DNA of 64,000 bases from Hymenobacter setariae (GTDB taxonomy: Bacteria; Bacteroidota; Bacteroidia; Cytophagales; Hymenobacteraceae). The translations under genes and the position numbers were made by a program. The notes below the pieces were generated by a model, which was not told where the DNA came from, did not search any database, and saw nothing but the letters and a program-made list of their open reading frames with translations. The stretch is taken from the NCBI RefSeq assembly GCF_007713685.1, contig NZ_VMRJ01000002.1, forward strand, positions 434,001 through 498,000, written 5' to 3'. Of the stretch, positions 25,088 to 33,353 are shown piece by piece (the stretch's first letter is position 1; every line of letters starts with the position of its first letter).

Positions 25088-26455
25088 TTAGAGGCTCCAG
25101 TAATGTAGCTCCTGCATTGGCCGGGCGCGATACAAGCCTTTGATATCGACTAGCACGGCGTTGTCGGCCGTGATTGACTGGAAGTAGGCTTCATCCTTTT
25201 CCAAGTAAGGCTTGTGGCTTACGGCCACAATGACGGCATCGTAGTCGGTGCGCACCTTCTCGGGAGCCGTGAGGCGGAAGCCATACTCGTGGTGCAGTTC
25301 GTCGGAGCTAGCGTGCGGGTCCACGATATCGACATTGACGGAGAAGTTTTTCAGTTCCTGAATCACATCGGCTACCTTCGAGTTGCGAATGTCTTCTACA
25401 TTCTCCTTAAAGGTGGCACCCATCACTAGCACGCGGCTTTTGGCCACGTCCTTGCCGCGCTTAATCATCATTTGCACCGTTTTGCGGGCGATGTATGCAC
25501 CCATATTGTCGTTAGTGGTGCGTCCACTCAAGATAACCTTCGCGTCGTAGCCTAGCTCCTTAGCCTTGTAAGTCAAGTAGTAAGGGTCAACGCCGATGCA
25601 GTGGCCACCAACTAGGCCAGGGCTAAATTTGAGGAAGTTCCACTTGGTGCCGGCCGCTTCGAGTACCTCGTAGGTATTGATGCTCATGCGGTCAAAAATC
25701 ATCGAGAGCTCGTTCATCAGGGCGATGTTCACGTCGCGCTGGGTGTTCTCGATAATCTTGGCCGCCTCGGCCACCCGAATGCTGCTAGCGCGATGCACGC
25801 CGGCATCTACTACTAGCTCGTAGACTTTGGCAATGGTATCAAGGCTCTCCTCGTCGCAGCCACTCACCACCTTCACAATGCGGCGCAGGGTGTGCTCTTT
25901 ATCGCCGGGGTTGATGCGCTCGGGCGAGTAGCCCACTTTGAAATCGCCGTTGGCGAAGTTCAGGCCCGAAAGCCGCTCCATCACCGGAATGCAGTCTTCC
26001 TCTGTGCAGCCCGGGTACACCGTGCTTTCAAATACTACATAGTCACCCTTTTTTAGCACTTTACCTACCGAGCTGGAGGCACCGAGTAGCGGCTTAAGGT
26101 CGGGCTGGGCGTGCTCGTCGATGGGCGTGGGCACGGCCACAATAAAAAAGCGAGCCTCGCGCAGCACGTCGAGCGAGTCGGTAAACGCGATGTCGCAGCC
26201 CTCAAAGGCTGCACTATCCAGCTCACCGCTTGGGTCTTGGTGGTTGCGCATCATCTCCACGCGGCCAGCATTGATGTCGAAGCCAATAACTGAGAGTTGC
26301 TTAGCAAATTCGAGGGCAATGGGTAGGCCCACGTAGCCGAGGCCAATAACGGCCAGCTTGGCTTCTTTGCGGAGGAGTTCGTCGTACACGTCTATTGAAT
26401 TAGGAGTTATAGATGTTGAATCAAGAATTGGTACTGCTGGCGATGGGCACTTCAT
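25088..26455 (-). CDS. UDP-N-acetylhexosamine 6-dehydrogenase (WbpA/TviB/WecC family)
   Basis: Oxidises a UDP-HexNAc sugar at C6 to the uronic acid with two NAD. The frame opens at 26539, but ATG at 26455 (MKCPSPAVPILDSTSITPNS) is preferred; it overlaps the upstream acyltransferase stop by 35 bases. Landmarks are KLAVIGLGYVGLPIALEFAK (~44-63), FESTVYPGCTEE, the middle-domain KIIENTQRDVNIALMNELS, the catalytic Cys in GLVGGHCIGVDPYYL and the C-terminal NDP-binding domain with MGATFKENVEDIRNSKV. Within the family the absence of a preference signature means UDP-GlcNAc, UDP-ManNAc or UDP-GalNAc remain possible; the WbpP/TviC-like neighbour points to a TviB-type enzyme. Confidence 0.88.
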   Translation of the reverse strand: MKCPSPAVPILDSTSITPNSIDVYDELLRKEAKLAVIGLGYVGLPIALEFAKQLSVIGFDINAGRVEMMRNHQDPSGELDSAAFEGCDIAFTDSLDVLREARFFIVAVPTPIDEHAQPDLKPLLGASSSVGKVLKKGDYVVFESTVYPGCTEEDCIPVMERLSGLNFANGDFKVGYSPERINPGDKEHTLRRIVKVVSGCDEESLDTIAKVYELVVDAGVHRASSIRVAEAAKIIENTQRDVNIALMNELSMIFDRMSINTYEVLEAAGTKWNFLKFSPGLVGGHCIGVDPYYLTYKAKELGYDAKVILSGRTTNDNMGAYIARKTVQMMIKRGKDVAKSRVLVMGATFKENVEDIRNSKVADVIQELKNFSVNVDIVDPHASSDELHHEYGFRLTAPEKVRTDYDAVIVAVSHKPYLEKDEAYFQSITADNAVLVDIKGLYRARPMQELHYWSL

Positions 26456-27128
26456 TGCGTAGCAGCACAGCCGTTTGGTCGGGGCTGAGTTCGTACTGCT
26501 CACCGCTTTCGGGGCAGGTGGCGTGGCCAGCCGCGTCAAACGCCAAGCGGTGGCCGTAGGTGCTTACCCAACCGTGCTGCCGGGCGGGGTTGCCGTAGAC
26601 CAGCGCAAAGGCGGGCACATCCTGGGTGACCACACTGCCGGCTCCTACAAAGGCGTAGCGACCTAGGTGCACGCCGCACACCAGCGTGGCATTGGCTCCG
26701 ACGCTGGCCCCGCGCTCGAGGTAAGTGGGTAGGTAGTGCTCAGCGCCCCGGCGCGGCACAGCGCTGCGCGGGTTTTTTACATTAGTAAATACCACTGAGG
26801 GACCTAGGAACACGTCGTCTTCGCATACCACGCCGCTGTAGAGGCTCACGTTGTTTTGCACCTTCACATTGCGGCCTAGGGTCACGCCGTCAGCCACGAA
26901 CACGTTTTGGCCCAATGAACAATTTTCGCCTAGCACAGCACCCGCTGCCAGGTGGCAAAAGTGCCAGATACGGCTGCCCGCCCCCACGTGGCAGCCGGCA
27001 TCGAGCACGGCGCTGGGATGGGCATAGAACTCAGCAGCAGATTCGGCCACGGGTCGAAAACAAGGGTTGGCGCTCGCAAAGGTAACAGCCCGAGTGGGGT
27101 TGCAGGGCAAGGTAACGTTGTGTAGCAC
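26421..27128 (-). CDS. WbpD-like hexapeptide-repeat N-acetyltransferase
   Basis: A 235-residue left-handed beta-helix acyltransferase. Residues ~35-190 carry hexapeptide turns: HPSAVLDAGCHVGAGSRIWH, CSLGQNVFVADGVTLGRNVK, VFLGPSVVFTNVKNPRSAVP and HLGRYAFVGAGSVVTQDVPA. The closing CPESGEQYEL resembles the C-terminal extension of WbpD/WlbB-type enzymes that N-acetylate UDP-3-amino-uronic acids. That pathway also needs a WbpB oxidase and a WbpE aminotransferase, which are not in the window. The frame starts with GTG at 27128. Identity as acyltransferase is firm, the exact sugar is not. Confidence 0.83.
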   Translation of the reverse strand: MLHNVTLPCNPTRAVTFASANPCFRPVAESAAEFYAHPSAVLDAGCHVGAGSRIWHFCHLAAGAVLGENCSLGQNVFVADGVTLGRNVKVQNNVSLYSGVVCEDDVFLGPSVVFTNVKNPRSAVPRRGAEHYLPTYLERGASVGANATLVCGVHLGRYAFVGAGSVVTQDVPAFALVYGNPARQHGWVSTYGHRLAFDAAGHATCPESGEQYELSPDQTAVLLRNEVPIASSTNS

Positions 27129-27201
27129 CTAGGAGCTACTCTACGCCCGCGGTGGCTCTAGGTGCCGCTAGGGCCGCTGGTAGCTTGGTAGCACTGGCTT
27201 C

Positions 27202-27209
27202 TATCTTTG
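27202..27209 (+). promoter_or_regulatory. -7 box upstream of the lipoprotein gene
   Basis: TATCTTTG fits the Bacteroidota TAnnTTTG box and lies 31 bases before the ATG at 27241. The nearest TTG (27185) is closer than the usual 19-21 bases, so only the -7 element is supported. Confidence 0.5.
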
Positions 27210-27240
27210 CCAATGCTGGAATTTCACTCCATACTACCAC

Positions 27241-27780
27241 ATGAAAAATATTACCCTGCTATTTTGCTTGGCGTTGCTAGGGGCTTGCTCATCCAATAAT
27301 AAGGAGGTCAAAACCACGGATGGAGCTACGGTTGTGACCTTTAACGATTTTGAAGCCGGAGGCGGGTGGCTCTCAGACCCTACGCTCATTGTCAAGGGGC
27401 AGGCGCACTCGGGGCAGTACGCAATGGTAGTAAACAAGGACCACGAGTATAGCCTTACGTTCAACAGTACGCTCGGTATGCTCAGTCCACGTAAGTTTAA
27501 GAAGCTGCGCCTGGAGGCGTGGGCGTACATGCCAGATGCAAACGCTACAGGCAACCTAGGAATCCAGGTAATGGACGCCAGCGACCAAAAGCAGGTTTAT
27601 GGCGATGGCATCAGTTTTCGCACGGCTGTCAAAAAATACGGCGAGTGGGTGCCGATTAGTAAGGAATTTGTAATGCCCGACAACATCACGGCCAACCAAC
27701 ATCTACGCATGTTTTTGTGGCGTGCCGATGCGCAAAGCGAAGTGCTGGTCGACGATATCAAGCTGAGCATCGTCGAGTAG
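27241..27780 (+). CDS. Secreted lipoprotein with carbohydrate-binding-like fold
   Basis: A 179-residue lipoprotein: signal MKNITLLFCLALLGAC with lipobox LLGAC, so Cys16 is lipidated, followed by SSNNKEVK. The mature part is rich in beta-strand-like segments (FNDFEAGGGWLSDPTLIVKG, KLRLEAWAYMPDANATGNLG, VLVDDIKLSIVE). The closing DDIKLS pattern and the Trp/Phe spacing resemble jelly-roll carbohydrate-binding domains. No catalytic residues are apparent. It lies next to a group of membrane and glycosyltransferase genes, but on the opposite strand to the nucleotide-sugar cluster. Function unknown. Confidence 0.7.
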   Translation: MKNITLLFCLALLGACSSNNKEVKTTDGATVVTFNDFEAGGGWLSDPTLIVKGQAHSGQYAMVVNKDHEYSLTFNSTLGMLSPRKFKKLRLEAWAYMPDANATGNLGIQVMDASDQKQVYGDGISFRTAVKKYGEWVPISKEFVMPDNITANQHLRMFLWRADAQSEVLVDDIKLSIVE

Positions 27781-27881
27781 TCGTTTTGGCAATTGGTGCC
27801 CGGGCGCCCGCCTAGGTAGCCGCTCAGGCCAGTCTAAGCGCTATACCAGCTTGGGCTACATTCACCCTCCTTGCTTCCTCG

Positions 27882-29339
27882 ATGAACAAGCGGTATCTCA
27901 CCGGCGTGCTGCTGGTATTCGTGCTGGCTGATTTGGTTTTTACCTATTGGCAAAACTACCTGCTGCCGCTCGATGGCGACATGGTAGCGGTCACCTTCCC
28001 CTCGCCATTTTACAGCCAAGTACTAAAAGACCCTTTTGGCTGGTCGGTGCTCACGCAAAATGCCGTTTACGCGGCTCCTAACCGCTTTTTTGCTCATGCC
28101 TCGGTATACTACTACTGGCGGCATGTGCCGCTGCTATTGCACGCCGTGCTCGACCCAATTAGCAGTCTTTACGCCGCCAATGCGCTATTTACGGCGGCCG
28201 TGCAGGCCGCTTTAGTGGGCCTGCTGGCGTTTTACATCCGGCGGGCCAGCGGTGAGCCGCAGGGCTGGCTGGGGCTGGCGGCGGCGGCGGCGCTGCTGGT
28301 GCCATTGTTTCAGCGGCATGGCTACTACCAGCAATTGGGACTGCTTGATTTATCTAGTACCTATACTTTCTTTTACGCGCTCCCGCTGGTGCTGGTATTA
28401 GTGCTATTGTGGCCTTTCTTCCGGGCGGCGTGCCAGCGGCAGCCATTGCGGCTGTCGTGGGCGTCGCAGTTGGCCTTGGTAGGGCTTATGGTAGTTATCG
28501 GCTTTCACGGGGTCATCGCCACGGCCGCTTTGGCCGTGGTGCTGGGCTGCATCGGCTTGTATTGGGCTTGGGGAAAAGTGCGAACTTGGCGCTATCCGCA
28601 TCCACAGGAGTCGGCCAGCCAGTGGCTATCGGGCCAAGCCATTGGGCTGCTGGCAGTGCTAGCACTCATTTGCCTGTATTCCATTTATATCGGGCGCAAC
28701 AACATTGAAAATTCGCACGACCATACCCTAGGTGAGCTGTTTCGGCTGTTGCCTACAGGGGTGTATGAATACTTCATCGCGCAGCCAGCATTACCAATAT
28801 TAACCGGGCTGCTGCTGCTGAATGCCCAACTGTTGCGCCGCCTGCCCGAGGGTACGCCCGGTCGACAGCGCGTGCTACAGCTTCTGCGCTGGATAGGGGT
28901 GTACACTGTCTTTTATTTGCTGCTACTGCCTTTTGGGGGCTACCGGCCCTACCGGCCCTACCTGCTGCGCAACGATTCTATTTCGCCCATCTTGGTAGGG
29001 CTGTTTTTTGCCTATGGAGTGTCAAGCTACCTGCTGCTATTCCGGCTGCGGGGCCGCGGGCACACGCTATACCTTGTAGTTATCTGCCTATTCAGCGCCC
29101 TGCTGATGAGCGCTGACGCCCGGCCCAAGCTAGCCGATAATAACAATGATTGCCAGCGCTGGGCGCTCGACCAGCTAGCGCGAGCCACCGAGCCAGTGGT
29201 GGAGTTGTCGACTTACTGTAATGTGCTGACCTGGTTGCCATTCAACGAATACCACCAATCAGAGATACACGCGCAGATGTTGAAATACTGGGGTGTGACG
29301 AAGAAGGAGCAGCTGTTTTACCAAAAGCCGGCTAAGTAG
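27882..29339 (+). CDS. Polytopic membrane protein of unknown function (GT-C-like)
   Basis: A 485-residue integral membrane protein with about ten hydrophobic helices. The first loop after helix 1 has WQNYLLPLDGDMVAVTFP, an acidic loop in the position where GT-C glycosyltransferases keep their catalytic Asp; this is suggestive only. Loops between helices are short and aromatic-rich, and a soluble C-terminal tail of ~60 residues ends the protein. It is near a GT2 glycosyltransferase (29431, opposite strand) and another polytopic protein (30366), so cell-surface glycan assembly is a fair guess. I do not recognise a named family. Confidence 0.6.
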   Translation: MNKRYLTGVLLVFVLADLVFTYWQNYLLPLDGDMVAVTFPSPFYSQVLKDPFGWSVLTQNAVYAAPNRFFAHASVYYYWRHVPLLLHAVLDPISSLYAANALFTAAVQAALVGLLAFYIRRASGEPQGWLGLAAAAALLVPLFQRHGYYQQLGLLDLSSTYTFFYALPLVLVLVLLWPFFRAACQRQPLRLSWASQLALVGLMVVIGFHGVIATAALAVVLGCIGLYWAWGKVRTWRYPHPQESASQWLSGQAIGLLAVLALICLYSIYIGRNNIENSHDHTLGELFRLLPTGVYEYFIAQPALPILTGLLLLNAQLLRRLPEGTPGRQRVLQLLRWIGVYTVFYLLLLPFGGYRPYRPYLLRNDSISPILVGLFFAYGVSSYLLLFRLRGRGHTLYLVVICLFSALLMSADARPKLADNNNDCQRWALDQLARATEPVVELSTYCNVLTWLPFNEYHQSEIHAQMLKYWGVTKKEQLFYQKPAK

Positions 29340-29430
29340 CTGTGTCGTTAGCTAGCTACTAGGTATGAAAGTGTGTAGTCAGCTAACTACATAGCTGCAA
29401 TTTGCAGTAACCTAATTATACAGCGGGGGA

Positions 29431-30183
29431 TTAACTTTTGAAAAGGCCGTATTTGAATATGCAGAAAATGGCCCGAAAGCCGTCGCGCCAACCGATTTTT
29501 TTGCCTTCAGCATAGGTGCGGCCGTAGTAGCTAATGCCAACCTCGTAGATGCGTACGCCGGGTATCCGCGCCACCTTTACCGTCACTTCGGGCTCGAAGC
29601 CAAAGCGCTTTTCTTCGAGTTGCAAGCCCTGCACGAGGTCGCGCCGAAACAGCTTGTAGCAGGTTTCCATGTCGGTCAAGTTAAGGTCGGTGACCATGTT
29701 CGACAGAAAGGTGAGCAGTTGGTTGCCGATGCTGTGCCAAAAAAACAGGATGCGATGCGGGTTGCCACCCATAAAACGCGAGCCGTACACCACATCAGCA
29801 AAGCCTCGCAGGATGGGCTTGAACAGTAGATTGTACTCCTCGGGGTCGTATTCGAGGTCGGCATCTTGCACGATGACGTAGTCGCCAGTGGCCTCGCGGA
29901 TGCCGGTGTGCAGGGCGGCGCCCTTGCCTTGGTTTACGGTGTGGTGCAGCAGACGCAGGCGCAACTCGGGGTAGCGGATAGCATATGCCTGAATGACATC
30001 GGCCGAGTTATCGGTCGAACAGTCATCGACCAGAATAATCTCTTTGCTGATGTTATTCACCAACTGCAGCCCGCGCAGCAAGTCCAGAATCTGGTGAATT
30101 GTGCGCGCCTCGTTATAGACGGGGATGACGATGGAGAGCGTGTCGAATTTTACCAAGGATACGGCCGGCTGGCTAGCTGCCAC
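29431..30183 (-). CDS. Glycosyltransferase family 2, dolichyl-phosphate-mannose-synthase type
   Basis: A 250-residue GT2 enzyme with no membrane helices. It shows [60 protein letters not shown] and the metal-binding [12 protein letters not shown] (DAD), then [11 protein letters not shown] and [11 protein letters not shown]. These are typical of DPM1/GtrB-like transferases that load a sugar onto polyprenyl phosphate for use by membrane GT-C enzymes. Two polytopic proteins flank it, which fits. The frame starts with GTG at 30183 and no downstream Met is usable. Confidence 0.87.
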   Translation of the reverse strand: MAASQPAVSLVKFDTLSIVIPVYNEARTIHQILDLLRGLQLVNNISKEIILVDDCSTDNSADVIQAYAIRYPELRLRLLHHTVNQGKGAALHTGIREATGDYVIVQDADLEYDPEEYNLLFKPILRGFADVVYGSRFMGGNPHRILFFWHSIGNQLLTFLSNMVTDLNLTDMETCYKLFRRDLVQGLQLEEKRFGFEPEVTVKVARIPGVRIYEVGISYYGRTYAEGKKIGWRDGFRAIFCIFKYGLFKS

Positions 30184-30365
30184 CCCCTGCGGGTAGGCTG
30201 CGCACAGTGCAGAAGAAAGCCAAAACTAGAAACTAAATGCCAGAAGCTCGCGCGGTAAGGCGCTCGCCAACGCGGCCAGCCCCGGACCTAGGCCGCCCAG
30301 CCACCATTACATTTGGCCCCGATTGCCGGCGGTAGCGAAACCGGCCGCGACGTTTTTGCTGCTCG

Positions 30366-31721
30366 ATGAAGTCACGTACCGTTTTCTGGCTGGTAGCGGC
30401 CTTGATGCTGCTAGCCGTGTATCAAAAAAGCCGGTGGAACTCGCTGGAGGTATTTGACTGGGATGCCGGTGGGTATTTCTCCTACCTGCCGACTGTATTT
30501 ATCTACCACGACCCGGGCCGGGCCGATTCGCTGGCGCGAGTGGTGCAGCAGCGCCTAGCCGAAAAAGACCACGATATCGGGCGCCTAGGTATCCGCCGGC
30601 TCGATAATGGCCAATTTCTAACCAAGTATGCCCCCGGCGTAGCGCTCAGCCAGCTGCCTTGGTTTGCGGGGGCGCATGCCTACTCGTACTGGCAAGGCTT
30701 GCCCACCAACGGATTCTTCTGGCCCTACCAAGAAGCGGCCTTGCTGGCTGGTATGGCCTATGCCATACTGGGGCTGTGGGTGCTGCGCAAGCTGCTGCTG
30801 CGCTATTTTTCTGACCGGGTAGTGGCGTGGACGCTAGCGGGCATCGGCCTAGGTACCAATTATTTTGTGTATGCCACTCACGAGGCAGCTAATGCCCACG
30901 CCGTCTTGTTCTTGTGGCAGGCCTCGCTGCTGTACTGCACTGCCCGCTGGTACGAGCGGCCAGCGTCGCGCTGGGCGCTGGGTATGGGCTTGTTTCTAGG
31001 GCTGGTGACGCTCACGCGTCTTAGCGAAGCTATTTACGTGCTCATCCCGCTTACCTGGGGGCTTACTAGCTGGGCCGCTCTGCGGCAGCGGCCTAGGCTG
31101 CTGCTGCGCTACGCGGGGCAACTAACCCTAGCAGCTGCGCTGGGCTTGGCAGTAATAAGTCTGCAGTTCATTTGGTGGCATATGGTGAGCGGGCACTGGA
31201 TGGTTGAAAACTACCCCGGCGAGCATTTCGATTTTGTGCACCCGCATATTATCGATGGGCTTACCAGCATTCGGCGGGGCTGGCTGGTGTATACCCCCCT
31301 GGTAGTGCTCATCTTGGGATGGGGTGTGCCGCAGCTACCGCGCTACGTGCCAGCAGCCATGCCCACGGTACTAGTAGTGGTGCTGACCGTCGTTTATATC
31401 ACATTTAGCTGGGAGCAGTGGTGGTACGGCTGGGGCTTTAGCACGCGTCCGCTGGTGAGCTTGTACCCCTTGCTGGCGCTGCCACTGGGGGCAGCTATGG
31501 CGAGTGTGCGCCCACTGGCTACCGCCCGTAAGCTGGTGCGAGGGTTCGTGCTCTTTTGTATTGTGCTTAACACGTGGCAGGGGTGGCAGTACGTCAACAA
31601 CGTATTGCCCGGCGATGAAATGACTGCTGAGCTCTACCGCGAGCGGTTTTTTCAGGTCCCGCCTTTCTTCCCGGCTGGCCCTCGGCCCAATGTGCCGCCG
31701 CCCCCGCCGGTGGTCTGGTAG
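30366..31721 (+). CDS. Polytopic membrane protein, GT-C-like
   Basis: A 451-residue protein with about ten hydrophobic helices and MKSRTVFWLVAALMLLAVYQ as first one. The first extracytoplasmic loop has VFDWDAGGYFSYLPTVF, an Asp-containing motif placed as in GT-C glycosyltransferases using polyprenyl-phosphate sugars. Later there are GLVTLTRLSEAIYVLIPL and WWYGWGFSTRPLVSLYPLLA. The similarity is in layout, not in a motif I can name. It lies beside the GT2 gene, divergently transcribed, and could use the lipid-linked sugar made by that enzyme (inference). Confidence 0.6.
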   Translation: MKSRTVFWLVAALMLLAVYQKSRWNSLEVFDWDAGGYFSYLPTVFIYHDPGRADSLARVVQQRLAEKDHDIGRLGIRRLDNGQFLTKYAPGVALSQLPWFAGAHAYSYWQGLPTNGFFWPYQEAALLAGMAYAILGLWVLRKLLLRYFSDRVVAWTLAGIGLGTNYFVYATHEAANAHAVLFLWQASLLYCTARWYERPASRWALGMGLFLGLVTLTRLSEAIYVLIPLTWGLTSWAALRQRPRLLLRYAGQLTLAAALGLAVISLQFIWWHMVSGHWMVENYPGEHFDFVHPHIIDGLTSIRRGWLVYTPLVVLILGWGVPQLPRYVPAAMPTVLVVVLTVVYITFSWEQWWYGWGFSTRPLVSLYPLLALPLGAAMASVRPLATARKLVRGFVLFCIVLNTWQGWQYVNNVLPGDEMTAELYRERFFQVPPFFPAGPRPNVPPPPPVVW

Positions 31722-31765
31722 CAGGAGCGGGCGCTAGGTGGTTACTAGTTAGTTAGTTATTTGTG

Positions 31766-32551
31766 TTACAGGCTGCTCGTGCGCCCGCCATCTACGGGCA
31801 GGTTGGTGCCGGTGATGTAGCCTGCCGCCGGCGAAGCCAAAAATGCCACAGCCGCCGCCAGCTCGCTGGCTTGCCCAAAGCGGTGCGCCGGAATCTGCCG
31901 GAGCATAGCGGCCTCTACTTGCTCTCTAGGTTGGCCGGTTTCAGCTATTTTTTTCTCGATAAGCGACTCGTGGCGCTGCGTGACGGTGGCCCCCGGTAAC
32001 ACATTGTTTACCGTAATGCCTTGGCTGGCTACTTCATTAGCCAGAGTTTTGGCCCAGTTCGCTACGGCGCCACGGATAGTATTGCTCACGCCCAGGCCGG
32101 GTAGGGGAGCTTTAACGGAAGTACTAATAATGTTGATGATGCGCCCGTAGCCCGCCGCGGCCATGCCCGGTACTAGTGCCTGCGCTAGCAGTTGGTTGCA
32201 GATAACGTGTTGGGCAAAAGCGCGCTCAAAATCGGCGGGCGTGGCGTCTAGCAGCGGCCCGGCGGGTGGCCCACCCGTGTTATTGACTAAGATGTGAAAG
32301 CCCGCGGAGTGGGCACCTAGGTAGCCTGACACGGCTGCTGCTACTTGAGACGGCTGGGTAAAGTCGGCTACTAAGAAGTCATGCACTTGGCCAGCGGGCG
32401 TGGGCAGGGCGGCGGCCACTGCGCGCAGGGCCGCCTCATTGCGGGCGATAAGCGTGACTACGGCGCCTGCTTCGGCCAGGGCCTCGGCTATGGCCCGGCC
32501 GATGCCTTGGGTGCTGCCGCCCACTAAGGCGCGGTAAGAAGAAAGAGTCAT
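31766..32551 (-). CDS. SDR-family oxidoreductase with atypical catalytic motif
   Basis: A 261-residue short-chain dehydrogenase. The frame runs up to 32719, but ATG at 32551 (MTLSSYRALVGGSTQGIGRA) gives the normal start. The cofactor loop is GGSTQGIGRAIAEALAEAG and the Asn motif NNTGGPP. The usual catalytic S-x12-YxxxK is altered: after INIISTSVKAPLPGLGVSNT comes IRGAVANWAKTLA, without Tyr in the expected place. Some 3-oxoacyl-ACP-reductase-like SDRs share this form. It is divergent from the 3-HAO gene, and a role in aromatic or tryptophan catabolism is possible but not shown. Confidence 0.85.
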   Translation of the reverse strand: MTLSSYRALVGGSTQGIGRAIAEALAEAGAVVTLIARNEAALRAVAAALPTPAGQVHDFLVADFTQPSQVAAAVSGYLGAHSAGFHILVNNTGGPPAGPLLDATPADFERAFAQHVICNQLLAQALVPGMAAAGYGRIINIISTSVKAPLPGLGVSNTIRGAVANWAKTLANEVASQGITVNNVLPGATVTQRHESLIEKKIAETGQPREQVEAAMLRQIPAHRFGQASELAAAVAFLASPAAGYITGTNLPVDGGRTSSL

Positions 32552-32750
32552 GGAGCTTGAGGAAGTAGGTGATGAAGTAAGAAGGCGAATAGCCGTTCTT
32601 ACGAAGAGAAGCGATAAAAGAGCCTTTCCTTTACGCTCTGCAAACGTATGATTGCGTATGGTGCCGCCAAGGAAAGCGGCTTGAGTCTGCCTCGTAAGGC
32701 CAGCCGCCCGCGTCGCCATCCTATCATTCCTTTACCTTCTCACCTCTCTC

Positions 32751-33290
32751 ATGATTTCTCGCCCTTTCAATTTTCAGAAGTGGGTAGCCGAGCACCGGCA
32801 CCTGCTTAAGCCGCCGGTTGGCAACCAACAGGTTTTTAAAGACAACAAAGACTTTATTGTAATGGTAGTGGGCGGCCCCAATGCCCGCAAAGACTACCAT
32901 GTAGACGAAGGCGAAGAGCTGTTTTGGCAGCTCGAAGGCGAGATGACCGTCAAAATCATCGAGGACGGAAAGCCGGTGGATATTGTGATTGGGCCCGGCG
33001 ACATGTTTTTGCTGCCGCCTGGTGTGCCGCACTCGCCACGCCGCCCGGCCGGCACCGTGGGCCTAGTGCTAGAGCGTTATCGCACGGCCGGCGAGCTCGA
33101 TGGCTTTCAGTGGTACTGCGAAAACTGCGGCAACAAGCTCTACGAAGAGTATGCCGAGATAACGGATATCGTGGCCCAACTGCCGCCCATCATGGACCGC
33201 TTTTGGGCCAACGATGACCTGCGTACCTGCAAAGTGTGCGGCACCTATATGGAGGCGCCCGCTAAGCCAGCTGCCGAGCCCGCCCGATAG
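32751..33290 (+). CDS. nbaC: 3-hydroxyanthranilate 3,4-dioxygenase
   Basis: Ring-opening dioxygenase of the kynurenine pathway; converts 3-hydroxyanthranilate to 2-amino-3-carboxymuconate semialdehyde, which leads to quinolinate or is degraded further. The 179-residue cupin has the iron ligands His50, Glu56 (KDYHVDEGEELFWQLEG) and His94 (LLPPGVPHSPRRPAGT), substrate Arg candidates 46 and 98, and the bacterial C-terminal rubredoxin-like metal site with Cys123, Cys126, Cys160 and Cys163 (WYCENCGNK, TCKVCGTY). The other kynurenine genes are not in the window. Its promoter must lie in the 199-base gap shared with the divergent SDR gene. Confidence 0.95.
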   Translation: MISRPFNFQKWVAEHRHLLKPPVGNQQVFKDNKDFIVMVVGGPNARKDYHVDEGEELFWQLEGEMTVKIIEDGKPVDIVIGPGDMFLLPPGVPHSPRRPAGTVGLVLERYRTAGELDGFQWYCENCGNKLYEEYAEITDIVAQLPPIMDRFWANDDLRTCKVCGTYMEAPAKPAAEPAR

Positions 33291-33353
33291 TACTAGGGTA
33301 GTAGGGTTAGGATAGAAACTGGTCCTAGGTGCTAGTTGCTAAGCCGTAAGAAC

